Shown: one piece after another, positions 43,188 to 52,900 of the stretch
Layout of the letters: the number at the start of each line of letters is the position of its first letter
Position numbering within the stretch: the first letter of the stretch is position 1
NCBI RefSeq assembly: GCF_019392335.1
Contig: NZ_JAHXRQ010000001.1
Coordinates: 639,262 to 703,261 of the forward strand
Direction: 5' to 3'
Length of the DNA stretch: 64,000 bases
Source: Mameliella sp. CS4
Lineage (GTDB): Bacteria > Pseudomonadota > Alphaproteobacteria > Rhodobacterales > Rhodobacteraceae
Made by a program: the position numbers and the translations under genes
Notes under the pieces: model-generated
Told to the model about the DNA's origin: nothing
Seen by the model: the letters and a program-made list of their open reading frames with translations, nothing else
Databases searched by the model: none

Positions 43188-43727
43188 TCAGCCCGAGGTT
43201 GCCGGTGGCCAGGGGCGGGCGTCTTCGGCGGCGATCCAGGCCTGGACCCAGTCGGGCAGCGGCGGGCTGTCTTCCGTTGCTCCCATTGCGCGGGCCGATC
43301 TGTCGGTGGTGACGATCCCCTTGGCGTCGGTCAGGGCGGCGCGATAGATCGCCTGGCTGGCGCATTCGCCGTCCGACCGCCACATCGACTGGTCAAGGTA
43401 GAGGAACCGGCGGTCCCAGCCCAACATGCGTGAATGCATCTCGACCCTGTCCCACATCCGGACCCGGCGCCGATAGCGCACCACCGACCCGGCGATGGTC
43501 AGGCCCCAGCCCTGGTGTTTCAAGACGTCCACCAGGCCGGTGCGGACGGCCAGGGGGATGCGGCCAAGGTCATAGATCGTCAGGGTGCGACCGTTGTTCA
43601 GCTCCCACCACAGATCGAGATCCCAGGGCATGCAGACATGGGTCGAGACATGGGTATCGAAGAGGCCGAGGCGTGGGGCGCGGCGGGCTTGGCGGACGTT
43701 GCGGGCAAGACGCAGAAATGGGTACAT
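43188..43727 (-). CDS. Hotdog-fold acyl-CoA thioesterase (4HBT/THEM6-like)
   Basis: A 179-residue hotdog protein. The block MPWDLDLWWELNNGRTLTIYDLGR corresponds to the D-x3-H/N active-site strand of 4-hydroxybenzoyl-CoA-thioesterase-like enzymes, with Asn in the place of the usual His as in the THEM6-like group; YRRRVRMWDRVEMHSRMLGWDRRFLYLD is the following sheet (excerpted). The acyl substrate cannot be told. It stands alone, divergent from yggT. Confidence 0.82.
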   Translation of the reverse strand: MYPFLRLARNVRQARRAPRLGLFDTHVSTHVCMPWDLDLWWELNNGRTLTIYDLGRIPLAVRTGLVDVLKHQGWGLTIAGSVVRYRRRVRMWDRVEMHSRMLGWDRRFLYLDQSMWRSDGECASQAIYRAALTDAKGIVTTDRSARAMGATEDSPPLPDWVQAWIAAEDARPWPPATSG

Positions 43728-43859
43728 GGGCAGGCTCCTTGGCCCGCGTGATGCTGCGCGCGCAAAGCCGCGTCAATCGGGACCTCGCGGCACACTTGTC
43801 CTCCGGGGGATCTGCGCATACCTCTTGGCCGACCGGCACCACGAGGAAAGGCCCATCAG

Positions 43860-44153
43860 ATGCAGTCGCTCTTTCAGATCCTGAACATGCTTCTCAGCAT
43901 CGCGGTCTTTGTCATCGTCGCCCATGTCATCATGAGCTGGCTGATCAACTTCCAGATCCTCAACCTGCGCCAGCCGATCGTCGCGGCGATCTGGGACGGG
44001 CTGAACCGGATCCTGGAACCGGTCTATTCGCGCATCCGGAGCATTCTCCCGTCGATGGGCGGGCTGGATCTTGCGCCGCTGATCACGCTGATCGGGGTCT
44101 ACGCGCTGCAGATCATCCTCGCCAACAACGCCGGGTTCTTCTACGGGTTCTAG
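43860..44153 (+). CDS. YggT family membrane protein
   Basis: A 97-residue integral membrane protein with two hydrophobic segments (about 3-28 and 72-95) joined by the family block ILEPVYSRIRSILPSMGGLDLAP. YggT proteins are implicated in cell division or plastid/thylakoid-like envelope distribution and osmotic tolerance, but no biochemical role is established. Its ATG at 43860 overlaps no neighbour; recQ follows 116 bp later. Confidence 0.88.
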   Translation: MQSLFQILNMLLSIAVFVIVAHVIMSWLINFQILNLRQPIVAAIWDGLNRILEPVYSRIRSILPSMGGLDLAPLITLIGVYALQIILANNAGFFYGF

Positions 44154-44269
44154 GCCTCGGGCACCTCGCCAAAAGGCCCATATTGTGGTCTCCGGGGCTT
44201 GATTCACCGAATCTTAGTATGTGATTGTCTGGCGTGAGAGCAGATCAAGACAAATCCGACAGGTTATCC

Positions 44270-46327
44270 ATGCCGCGCGATGCCGGGGGCGCCGAGGCGC
44301 TGTTGCAAGAGATTTTCGGCTTCGACGCCTTTCGCCCCGGTCAGGGCGAGATTGTCGAGGCCGTGGCCGCGGGTGAAAACGTGCTGGCCATCATGCCCAC
44401 GGGTGGCGGCAAATCCCTGTGTTTCCAGCTGCCTGCGCTGTTGCGCGACGGGGTGACCGTGGTCATTTCGCCGCTGATCGCGCTGATGCGCGACCAGGTG
44501 CGGGGCCTGCGTGAGGCGGGGGTGGCCGCGGGTGCGTTGACGTCGGGCAATACGCCCGAGGAAACGGACGCCGTCTGGGACATGCTGCATTCCGGTGAGC
44601 TGAAACTACTGTACCTCGCGCCGGAACGGCTGGCCAATGGCGGCACGCAGCGGATGCTGGCGCAGGCCGGGATCTCTCTCATCGCCGTGGACGAGGCGCA
44701 TTGCGTCAGCCAGTGGGGGCATGATTTCCGCCCCGATTATCTGCGCATCGGGGAATTGCGCCGCGCGTTGGATGTGCCGCTGGCGGCCTTTACCGCAACG
44801 GCGGACGAGGAAACGCGTGTCGAAATGGTCTCGCGCCTCTTCGACGGACAGCAGCCGACAACCTTCTTGCGCGGTTTTGACCGGCCCAACATCCATCTTG
44901 CCTTTCAACCCAAGGACGGGCCACGCGCACAGATCCTGAAATTCGCCGCCGCCCGCAAGGGCCAGTCCGGCATCGTCTATTGCGGCACGCGGGCCAAGAC
45001 CGAAGGTATCGCGCGCGCCCTGCGCGAAGAGGGCCACGCCGCCTGCCACTATCACGGCGGGATGGAGGCCGATGACCGCCGCCATGTCGAGGAACGCTTT
45101 GCCACCGAGGACGGGCTGATTGTCGTGGCGACCGTGGCCTTTGGCATGGGCGTGGACAAGCCCGACATCCGCTGGGTCGCCCATGCGGACCTGCCCAAGT
45201 CCATCGAGTCCTATTATCAGGAAATCGGCCGTGCGGGCCGCGATGGTGCCCCGGCCGAAACGCTGACCCTGTTTGGCCCCGAGGACATCCGCCTGCGCCG
45301 CAGCCAGATCGACGAGGGGCTGGCGCCGCCGGAACGGCGCGCCGCCGACCACGGGCGGCTGAACGCGTTGTTGGGGCTGGCCGAGGCGCTGGGCTGCCGC
45401 CGCAAGGCGCTGCTGGCCTATTTCGGCGAAGAGGCGGCGCCTTGCGGCAACTGCGATCTCTGCGACAGCCCGCCAGAGCTGTTCGACGGCACAGAGGCGG
45501 TGCGCAAGGCGCTCTCTGCCGCGCTGCGTACGGACGAAAGCTTTGGCGCCGGACATCTCATCGACATCCTGATGGGCAAGGACACCGACAAGATCAAGCA
45601 AAGGGGCCATGACAGCCTGCGCACCTTTGGCGTCGGCAAGGACCTGAGCCGCGGCCAGTGGCAGGCGGTGTTCCGGCAGATTATGGGCCGTGACCTGATG
45701 CGCCCCGATGCCGAACGCCACGGCGCGCTGGTCATGACGGACCGGGCCCTGCCGATCCTGCGCGGCGAAGAGGCGATCCAGTTGCGCAAGGATGCCGTGA
45801 CCCGTGCCACGGAACGCCGCCCGGCGGTCAAGGCGCTGGTCAGCGAGGAACATGCGCCCATGCTCTCGGCGCTCAAGGCCAAGCGGCGCGCCCTGGCAGA
45901 GGCCGCGCGCGTGCCCGCCTACGTGATCTTCGTCGACCGCACCCTGATCGAGATGGCCGAGACCCGCCCCACCAACCTGGATGAGCTGGCGCGCATTTCC
46001 GGAATCGGGGCCAAAAAGCTGGAACGCTACGGCGCGGAGTTTCTCGAGGTGCTGAACGGCGGGTCCGAGGACATGCATCCGCGCCGGCGCAAGCTGGCGG
46101 TGCGGGGCAGCGGGGCGATCTATGATGCACTGATGGCGGCCCAGGCCGACCTTCTGCGCGGCCCTGATGGCACCGACAAGCCGCTGTCCTGTTCGGCCTC
46201 GCTGCTGGCCAAGCTGGCAGAGCGCCCGCCCCATAGCGAGGATGCGCTGTGCCAGGCGCTGGGCGACAAGCGGGCGGAACGGTTCGGCCCGGTCTTCTGG
46301 TCGGTGCTGCAGGAAAACGCGGGCTGA
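44270..46327 (+). CDS. recQ: ATP-dependent DNA helicase RecQ
   Basis: A 685-residue 3'-5' SF2 helicase for recombination and fork repair. Motif 0 is LLQEIFGFDAFRPGQGEIV, motif I MPTGGGKSLCFQLPAL, motif II VDEAHCVSQWGHDFRPDY, motif VI ESYYQEIGRAGRDGAPA. The zinc site is CRRK...CGNCDLC, followed by a winged helix and an HRDC domain (about 515-595, AYVIFVDRTLIEMAETRP). I chose ATG 44270; GTG 44234 is an alternative. The C-terminal 90 residues after HRDC are Ala/Leu-rich. Confidence 0.95.
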   Translation: MPRDAGGAEALLQEIFGFDAFRPGQGEIVEAVAAGENVLAIMPTGGGKSLCFQLPALLRDGVTVVISPLIALMRDQVRGLREAGVAAGALTSGNTPEETDAVWDMLHSGELKLLYLAPERLANGGTQRMLAQAGISLIAVDEAHCVSQWGHDFRPDYLRIGELRRALDVPLAAFTATADEETRVEMVSRLFDGQQPTTFLRGFDRPNIHLAFQPKDGPRAQILKFAAARKGQSGIVYCGTRAKTEGIARALREEGHAACHYHGGMEADDRRHVEERFATEDGLIVVATVAFGMGVDKPDIRWVAHADLPKSIESYYQEIGRAGRDGAPAETLTLFGPEDIRLRRSQIDEGLAPPERRAADHGRLNALLGLAEALGCRRKALLAYFGEEAAPCGNCDLCDSPPELFDGTEAVRKALSAALRTDESFGAGHLIDILMGKDTDKIKQRGHDSLRTFGVGKDLSRGQWQAVFRQIMGRDLMRPDAERHGALVMTDRALPILRGEEAIQLRKDAVTRATERRPAVKALVSEEHAPMLSALKAKRRALAEAARVPAYVIFVDRTLIEMAETRPTNLDELARISGIGAKKLERYGAEFLEVLNGGSEDMHPRRRKLAVRGSGAIYDALMAAQADLLRGPDGTDKPLSCSASLLAKLAERPPHSEDALCQALGDKRAERFGPVFWSVLQENAG

Positions 46328-46394
46328 GAGGCGCGGCTCTGGACCTTGGCGGGCGGGCAGACTACCTCGGGGTCACTGGAAGTGATGGAGGCGG

Positions 46395-47183
46395 ATGGTG
46401 CTTGTCGTGATTTCTCCGGCCAAGCGGCTGGACTGGGCGGAACGGACGGTCGAGATGACCGAACCCGCGTTCGAGGAAGATGCACAGCGTCTGGCCAAGA
46501 CGGCCCGGAACCTGAGCCTGAAGGATCTGAAGGGCCTCATGGACCTTTCGGACGACCTGGCGCGGCTGAACCGCGATCGTTTCCGCGCCTTCACCGACAC
46601 GCCCGGCCCCGAGGACCTGCGCCCCGCCGCGCTGGCCTTTGCCGGGGACACCTACCAGGGGCTTGAGGCCGGGTCGCTCGACCCCGAGGAAATGGCCTGG
46701 GCGCAGGATCACCTGCGTATCCTGTCGGGGCTTTACGGCGTGTTGCGTCCGCTGGACGCGATGCAGGCCTACCGGCTGGAAATGGGCTCACGGCTGAAAA
46801 CGCGGCGCGGCGGCAACCTGTATGACTACTGGCGCGACCAGATCGCCAAGGCCCTGCGCGCGCAGGCCGAGGCGCTGGGGACCGACGTGCTGGTGAACTG
46901 CGCCAGCCAGGAATATTTCGGCGCGGTGCCCGAGAAACCCCTGAACCTGCGGATCATCACGCCGCAGTTCATGGAGGACAAGCCGGGCGGCCCCAAGATC
47001 GTCAGCTTTTTCGCAAAACGGGCGCGCGGGTCGATGGCGCGCTACATCATCCAGCGCCGCCTGACCGACCCCGAGGGCCTGCTGGATTTCGACCTTGGCG
47101 GCTATGCCTACCAGCCGGACATGTCCGAGCCGGACCGCCCCGTCTTCTTGCGGCCAGCCGAGGCCGGTGCGCAATCCGCCTGA
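46395..47183 (+). CDS. yaaA: Peroxide stress protein YaaA
   Basis: A 262-residue DUF328/YaaA protein, which lowers free iron and so limits Fenton damage during peroxide stress; the fold also binds DNA. The start MVLVVISPAKRLDW, LYGVLRPLDAMQAYRLEMG, VNCASQEYF and PKIVSFFAKRARGSMARYI are family hallmarks. It follows recQ by 67 bp in the same direction, which would fit a shared oxidative DNA-damage role, and is convergent with the hybrid kinase. Confidence 0.94.
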   Translation: MVLVVISPAKRLDWAERTVEMTEPAFEEDAQRLAKTARNLSLKDLKGLMDLSDDLARLNRDRFRAFTDTPGPEDLRPAALAFAGDTYQGLEAGSLDPEEMAWAQDHLRILSGLYGVLRPLDAMQAYRLEMGSRLKTRRGGNLYDYWRDQIAKALRAQAEALGTDVLVNCASQEYFGAVPEKPLNLRIITPQFMEDKPGGPKIVSFFAKRARGSMARYIIQRRLTDPEGLLDFDLGGYAYQPDMSEPDRPVFLRPAEAGAQSA

Positions 47184-47198
47184 TCCCGGCGGTCGGGA

Positions 47199-49742
47199 TC
47201 ACGAAACCGCGCGGCGCGACTTCTGCGGTGCGTAGAGGTCGAATTTCTCGGCCAGCGCGGCCTTGCGCAAGGGCTTGGTCAGGTAATCGTTCAATCCGGC
47301 CTCCAGGATGCTTTCGCGGTCGCCGCTCATGGCATGGGCGGTGACGGCGATGATCGGCACCTGCGGGCCGCCGTCTTCCAGTGCCCGGATTTCGCGCGTG
47401 GCCTGCTTGCCGTCCATGCGCGGCATCGAGATATCCATGAAGATCAGGTCCGGCCGCTGGTCGCGATAGGCCTCGACCGCCTCGATGCCGTTGTTGGCAA
47501 AGCGCAGGGTCACGTTGAAATCCTTGGCCATTTTGCGAAAGACCAGCTGGTTGGTCTTGTTGTCCTCGGCGACCAGAACATCCAACGGGCCGCCCGGCAC
47601 GGGAGAGGCAAGCACGGGGGGCGTGTTGTCGGCCACGGGCCGCGCGCCGGTGCCGTCATCGTCGGGGTAATGTGCGACACCGATTTTTTCCAGGGCGGCA
47701 AAAAGCGCCCTGCGCGGCACGGGTTTCTGCAGGACGGCGGCGATTTCCAGCCCGGGACGTTGGGTGACATGGGCCGGGTTGTCGGCCATCAGGATGACCG
47801 GGATGTTGCGCCCGCCGCGCGTGACTTGGGCGGCGAGATCCTGACCGCACATGTCGGGCAGGTCCTGTTCGATCAGCAACAGGTCGGGGCGCTGGGCCAT
47901 GTGGTCGATCGCCTCGTAGCCGGTCTTGCAGAAATCCGCGCTCAACCCGATGATCCCCAGCTGTTTCGACAGGATCTCTCGATTGACGTTGTGATCGTCG
48001 ACGATCAGCACCCGTGACAGGTGTCCGGGCAGGCGGGCGGTTTCAAAGACGGCGGGTTCCTCCGTCGGTAGCAGGATGCGCAATCCGAAACAGCTGCCCT
48101 TGCCCAGGTCGGATTCCACCCAGACCTCGCCGTCCATCAGTTCAACCAGCCTGCGGGTGATCGCCAAGCCCAGGCCGGTGCCCTCGAAGGTCCGGTTGCG
48201 CTCATCCTCGACCTGGTTGAATTCGCCAAAGACGTGGTCAACCTTGTCCGGCGGGATGCCGATGCCCGTATCCTCGACCGTGATGTGGATGGCCGAGGCG
48301 CTTTCAGCCCCCGGCACGCCGACGACGCGCACAAGGACATGGCCCTGGATGGTGAATTTCACCGCGTTGCCCAAAAGGTTGGTCAGGATCTGCCGGACCC
48401 GCCCGACATCGCCGATAAAGCGGGTCGGCAGGAACATGTCATAGTCGACAAGCAGCGAGATTTCCTTGTCCCGCGCGGTGGGTTGCAACAGCATCACGAC
48501 CTCGTGGATGGCGCGTTCAAGGTCAAAGGGTTCGGGGTGCAGTTGCAGCTTGTCGGCCTCGATCTTGGAGTAGTCGAGAATGTCGTTGATGATGACCAGC
48601 AGCGCCTCACCCGAACTGCGGATCGTGTCTGCGTAAAGCTGCTGTTCCTCGCTCAGCTCGGTGTCCATCAACAGGTCGGCCATGCCGACGACGCCGTTCA
48701 TCGGGGTACGGATCTCGTGGCTCATGTTGGCGAGGAAGGCGGACTTGGCGCGATTGGCGGCCTCGGCCCGGATGGTCGCCTCTTTCAGACGCTCCTGGTC
48801 CTGCTTGATCTGGGTGATGTCCACCCGCAGGCCAACAAGGCCGCCATCGCGGGTGCGCCTTTCGTAAACGCGCAGCCATCGGCCATCTTCCAGCTGCTGC
48901 TCCAGTTCGGTCTCGGAGGCGCGGTGGGCCTGCAGCCGGTCCTCAAGCCATTCTTCCTCGCGCCCGACCGCCTCGCTGTATTGCTTGCGCTCCAGCCCGT
49001 AGCGCAGGATGTCCTCAAAACTCGTGCCGCGCTGCATCGCCGGGGCGCTTTTGGCGTAGATGTCCTTGTACTGCTGGTTGCACATCAACAGGCGGTCATC
49101 GGCGTCATACATGACAAAGCCGTCCGGCATTTCCTCGACCGCGGACCACATGCGCATCAGCCCGGTGATATCGACCCCCAGGCTGACGATGCCGCCATCC
49201 GGCAGACGGCGGTCGCGTATCTTGACGAAGCGGTTGTTCCACAGGCGCAGAGTCTCGTTCGGGATCGGGTCCATGTCCCAACGGGCGCGCATCCGGTGCA
49301 ACCAGTCCTCGGGGCGTTCGCCCTGCGGGTCGACGATGCCTTCCTGAATCAACATCGTGAGCACGTGTTCATAAGAGGCGCCGGGCGCGATGCTTTCCAG
49401 GCCCTCGAAAACCTGCAGGTAGGCGGGATTGGCCAGTTCCAGGCGCAGGTTCTCATCGTACATGGCAAAACCGTCGCGCATGGTTTCCAGCGCGCTCCAC
49501 AGCTGTTCCGTGACCACCTCGATCTTTTGCGTGGCCTCGCCCAGCTGGTGCATGACGCGCTGGTTCTCATCCCGGACAACCTTGACCTCGGTCCGGGTTT
49601 CCTGGATCTCGTTGCGCAGTTCCAGCGCGTGCTTGCCCAGGCGGCGGTTGGCCTCGAACAGCTCGGCCTGCTTCTGTTCCAGCAGTCTTTCCGCGGCCAG
49701 CCGTGCGCGCCGTTCCTTGGCCAGGCGATCGGCCATTTCCAT
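47199..49742 (-). CDS. Hybrid sensor histidine kinase with two receiver domains, first one degenerate
   Basis: An 847-residue soluble hybrid kinase. Order: N-terminal coiled coil (about 5-80), two PAS domains (about 85-200 and 215-325), HisKA with [18 protein letters not shown], HATPase_c ([41 protein letters not shown]), receiver 1 (about 585-700) and receiver 2 (about 730-840). Receiver 2 has the normal [13 protein letters not shown]. Receiver 1 reads [12 protein letters not shown], placing Glu where the phosphoacceptor Asp belongs, though its DD pair (LIVDDHN) and Lys (QKPV) remain. No membrane segment is seen. Start ATG 49742 has GGAG eight bases upstream. No Hpt domain is fused. Confidence 0.9.
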   Translation of the reverse strand: MEMADRLAKERRARLAAERLLEQKQAELFEANRRLGKHALELRNEIQETRTEVKVVRDENQRVMHQLGEATQKIEVVTEQLWSALETMRDGFAMYDENLRLELANPAYLQVFEGLESIAPGASYEHVLTMLIQEGIVDPQGERPEDWLHRMRARWDMDPIPNETLRLWNNRFVKIRDRRLPDGGIVSLGVDITGLMRMWSAVEEMPDGFVMYDADDRLLMCNQQYKDIYAKSAPAMQRGTSFEDILRYGLERKQYSEAVGREEEWLEDRLQAHRASETELEQQLEDGRWLRVYERRTRDGGLVGLRVDITQIKQDQERLKEATIRAEAANRAKSAFLANMSHEIRTPMNGVVGMADLLMDTELSEEQQLYADTIRSSGEALLVIINDILDYSKIEADKLQLHPEPFDLERAIHEVVMLLQPTARDKEISLLVDYDMFLPTRFIGDVGRVRQILTNLLGNAVKFTIQGHVLVRVVGVPGAESASAIHITVEDTGIGIPPDKVDHVFGEFNQVEDERNRTFEGTGLGLAITRRLVELMDGEVWVESDLGKGSCFGLRILLPTEEPAVFETARLPGHLSRVLIVDDHNVNREILSKQLGIIGLSADFCKTGYEAIDHMAQRPDLLLIEQDLPDMCGQDLAAQVTRGGRNIPVILMADNPAHVTQRPGLEIAAVLQKPVPRRALFAALEKIGVAHYPDDDGTGARPVADNTPPVLASPVPGGPLDVLVAEDNKTNQLVFRKMAKDFNVTLRFANNGIEAVEAYRDQRPDLIFMDISMPRMDGKQATREIRALEDGGPQVPIIAVTAHAMSGDRESILEAGLNDYLTKPLRKAALAEKFDLYAPQKSRRAVS

Positions 49743-49824
49743 CCCGGGCTCTCCTTTCAGACCTCGGAACTCTTGCCCCGGCGAGGTGAACATCTCCTTA
49801 AAACAGGGGCTTCAAGCCCGGTTC

Positions 49825-49844
49825 GGGTCAGGTTTCCCTGACCC
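49825..49844. terminator. Hairpin in the kinase/macroglobulin divergent region
   Basis: GGGTCAGG-TTTC-CCTGACCC is a perfect 8-bp stem. Being between divergent starts it is more likely a leader or operator structure than a true terminator. Confidence 0.35.
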
Positions 49845-49912
49845 TTCGAATCCTTGTCTTGCCCTCCGGCGCGTGCCACGATGAACCGCATTGTTCTAAA
49901 GGGAGCTTTTTG

Positions 49913-52900
49913 ATGCGTCGCTTTGCTCTGGGCCTCGCCGCGGCCCTCTTTGGCTTGTCCTCTGCCCAGGCGCAGGAGGCGATGCCGGACCGGCGATACG
50001 TGGTGACCCGGGACATCGACTATGTGGGCAAGGACCTGCAAAAGCTCTTCGACACCACGCTGGATGCCTGTCAGCAGGCCTGCCTGGATGCCGAAGGATG
50101 CATCGCGTTCACGTTCAACAGCCGGACGAATGCCTGTTTCCCCAAGTCAGAGGTGACGGACCGTTCCGCCTATGAAGGTGCGGTGTCAGGGCGCGTCGCC
50201 ACCACCCCGCCCGAGGTGCTGGCCCGGGCCGAGACCCGGCGCCAGGACCTGGATTTCCTGCGGGACACCGATATCGACCGCGCGCGTGCCGAGGCGATGG
50301 ACCTTGCTGTGCGCCACGGGGGCGGCCAATGGACCGTTCAGGCGCTGCTGGATGCGGCGACCAAGGCCCGCGACGAGGGCAACCTGCGCGATGCGATCCA
50401 CTGGACCGGCGCCGCGTTGGCGCAGAACGACGATCCGGCGCTCTGGTTGCAGTATGGCCAGTGGTCGACCGACTACCTGCGCGAGGTTCAGGGCGCGGAC
50501 AAGCGCAAGTACGGTCGCCGCGCCTTTTTGGCCGCGATCAACGCCTACCTGCGCACTGGCGACGACGCGCAGCGGATCACCGCGCTTTATGATCTTGCCC
50601 GCGCGCTGGAGGCCGACAAGCGCGGCCGCCTGATGATCCCCGCCCTGCGCCTGGCCGAGAGCATCGGCCCCCGCGCCGACGTGTCCGCCCTGCTGGACGA
50701 TGCCATCGGCAAGTACGGCTTTCGCGTTGACGATCACGTCGTCGAAGCCGACAGCGCCACGCCGCGCATCTGCGCCAGCTTCAATGAGCCACTGGTGCGC
50801 GTGGGTCAGGACTATGCGCCCTACGTCAAGCTGCCTGACCCGCGTCTTGCCGTTGTGCAGGAAGACGAACGCATCTGCGTGACCGGCGTCGAACATGGCA
50901 GCCGCTATACCATCACCTTCCGCGCCGGCCTGCCCGCCAAGTCGGGCGAGGAGCTGATCCGCGATGTGCCGATCACCGCCTATGTCAGCGACCGCACCCC
51001 GACGCTTGGTTTTCCGGGCCGGGCCTACGTGCTGCCGCGAACCGCGGATGCCGGCATTCCGATCGACACGGTCAACCTCGACGAGGTGGACCTGATCCTG
51101 CGCCGCGTGTCCGACCGCAACCTGGTGCGCGCGATCCAGGAGAATTACTTTGGCCGCCCGTTGGGCCGCTACGACGAGGACTACTTTGCCCGCGATGTGG
51201 CCGAGGAAATCTGGAGCGGCACCGGCGTGGTCGAAAACCGCCTGAACGCCGACATGATGACCCGCCTGCCGATGGGCGAAGTGCTGGGTGACCTGCCGGC
51301 GGGCATCTATGCGCTGACCGCCGCCGTGCCTGACCCGAAACGCGGGGAGGGCCGCCGCGCGACGCAGTGGTTCATCCTGTCCGACATCGGGCTGACAACG
51401 CTGCAGGGGACCGACGGCCTGACCGTCTTTGCCCGCGACCTGGGCGATGCTTCGCCGATGGCGGGGCTCGAGGTCTCGCTGCTGGCAGAGGCGAACCGCG
51501 TTCTTGAGACCGTGACCACCGATGCCGATGGGGTGGCGCGTTTCGCGCCGGGCCTGCTGCGCGGCAAGGGCGGCACTGCGCCCGCGTTGGTCATGGCCAA
51601 GCGGGGCGAGGAAGACCTGGCCTTCCTGTCGCTCACCGACCCGGCCTTTGACCTGTCCGACCGGGGTGTCGCAGGGCGCGCGCCCGCCGGGCCGCTGGAT
51701 GCCTTCGTCGCCACCGATCGCGGCGTCTATCGCGCCGGGGACGAGGTCAACGTGACCGCGCTGTTGCGCGACGCACAGGCAGAGGCGGTCAATGACGTGC
51801 CGCTGACCGCCGTGCTGACCCGGCCCGATGGCGTCGAATACTCGCGCCACATCTCGGACGGGGGTGATGCGGGGGGCCATGTCTTTACCCTGCCGCTGGG
51901 CCCGACGGTGCCGCGCGGCACCTGGCGGCTGGCCGTCTATGCCGATCCCAAGGGCCAGGCGCTGACCTCTGACACGCTGCTGGTCGAGGATTTCGTGCCC
52001 GAGCGCATTGATTTCGACCTGTCGCTGCCCGAAGGGCCGATCAACCCGCTGTCGCCGCCACTGCTGGAGGTGGACGCGCGCTATCTCTTTGGCGCTCCGG
52101 GGGCTGACCTGGACATCGAGGGCGAGTTGCGCCTTGCCACCGGCACCCGGCTGGACGCCTTTCCCGGCTATCGCTTTGGCCGTCATGACGACGACACCGT
52201 GACCCGGATCGAGAGCTTTGCCGCTGACCTGACCACCGATGCGACCGGCGCCGCGCAGCTGACCCTGCCGATGCCTGACATCGACCCAAAGGGCCGCCCG
52301 ATGACCGCCACCGCCACCCTGCGCCTGTCCGAGGCGTCGGGGCGCCCGGTGGAACGCCTGATTTCGCGCTCTGTGGCTCCGCCGACCCCGATGATCGGCA
52401 TCAAGCCCGCCGCCGAGGAATTTGCCGAAGGCGCCGAGGCACGGTTTGACGTGATCGCCGTGGGGCCGGATCTGCAACCGCAGGCGATGGAAGTCAGCTG
52501 GCAGGTCAACCGGGTGCGCACGCGCTATCAGTGGTACCAGAATTACGGCAACTGGTACTGGGAGCCGATGACCACCCGCGAGACCGTGGCCAAGGGCACC
52601 GGCACGCTGGGCGCTGACCCGTTGAAGATCGCGGCAGAGGTCGACTGGGGCCAGTATGAGGTTGTCGTGGAACGGGCAGATGGCACCTATCTTGCCGCCT
52701 CGATGGGTTTTTCGGCGGGATGGTACGCACCGGCCGATGCCGCCGACGCGCCGGACATGCTGGAGCTTTCGCTGGACAAGCCCACCTATCAGCCGGGCGA
52801 GAGCGCAACCCTGCGCATGGTCCCGCGCTATGCGGGCAAGGCCGTGGTCACCGTTCTGGCCGACCGCGTGATTTCCATGCAGGCGGTGGACGTGGCAGAG

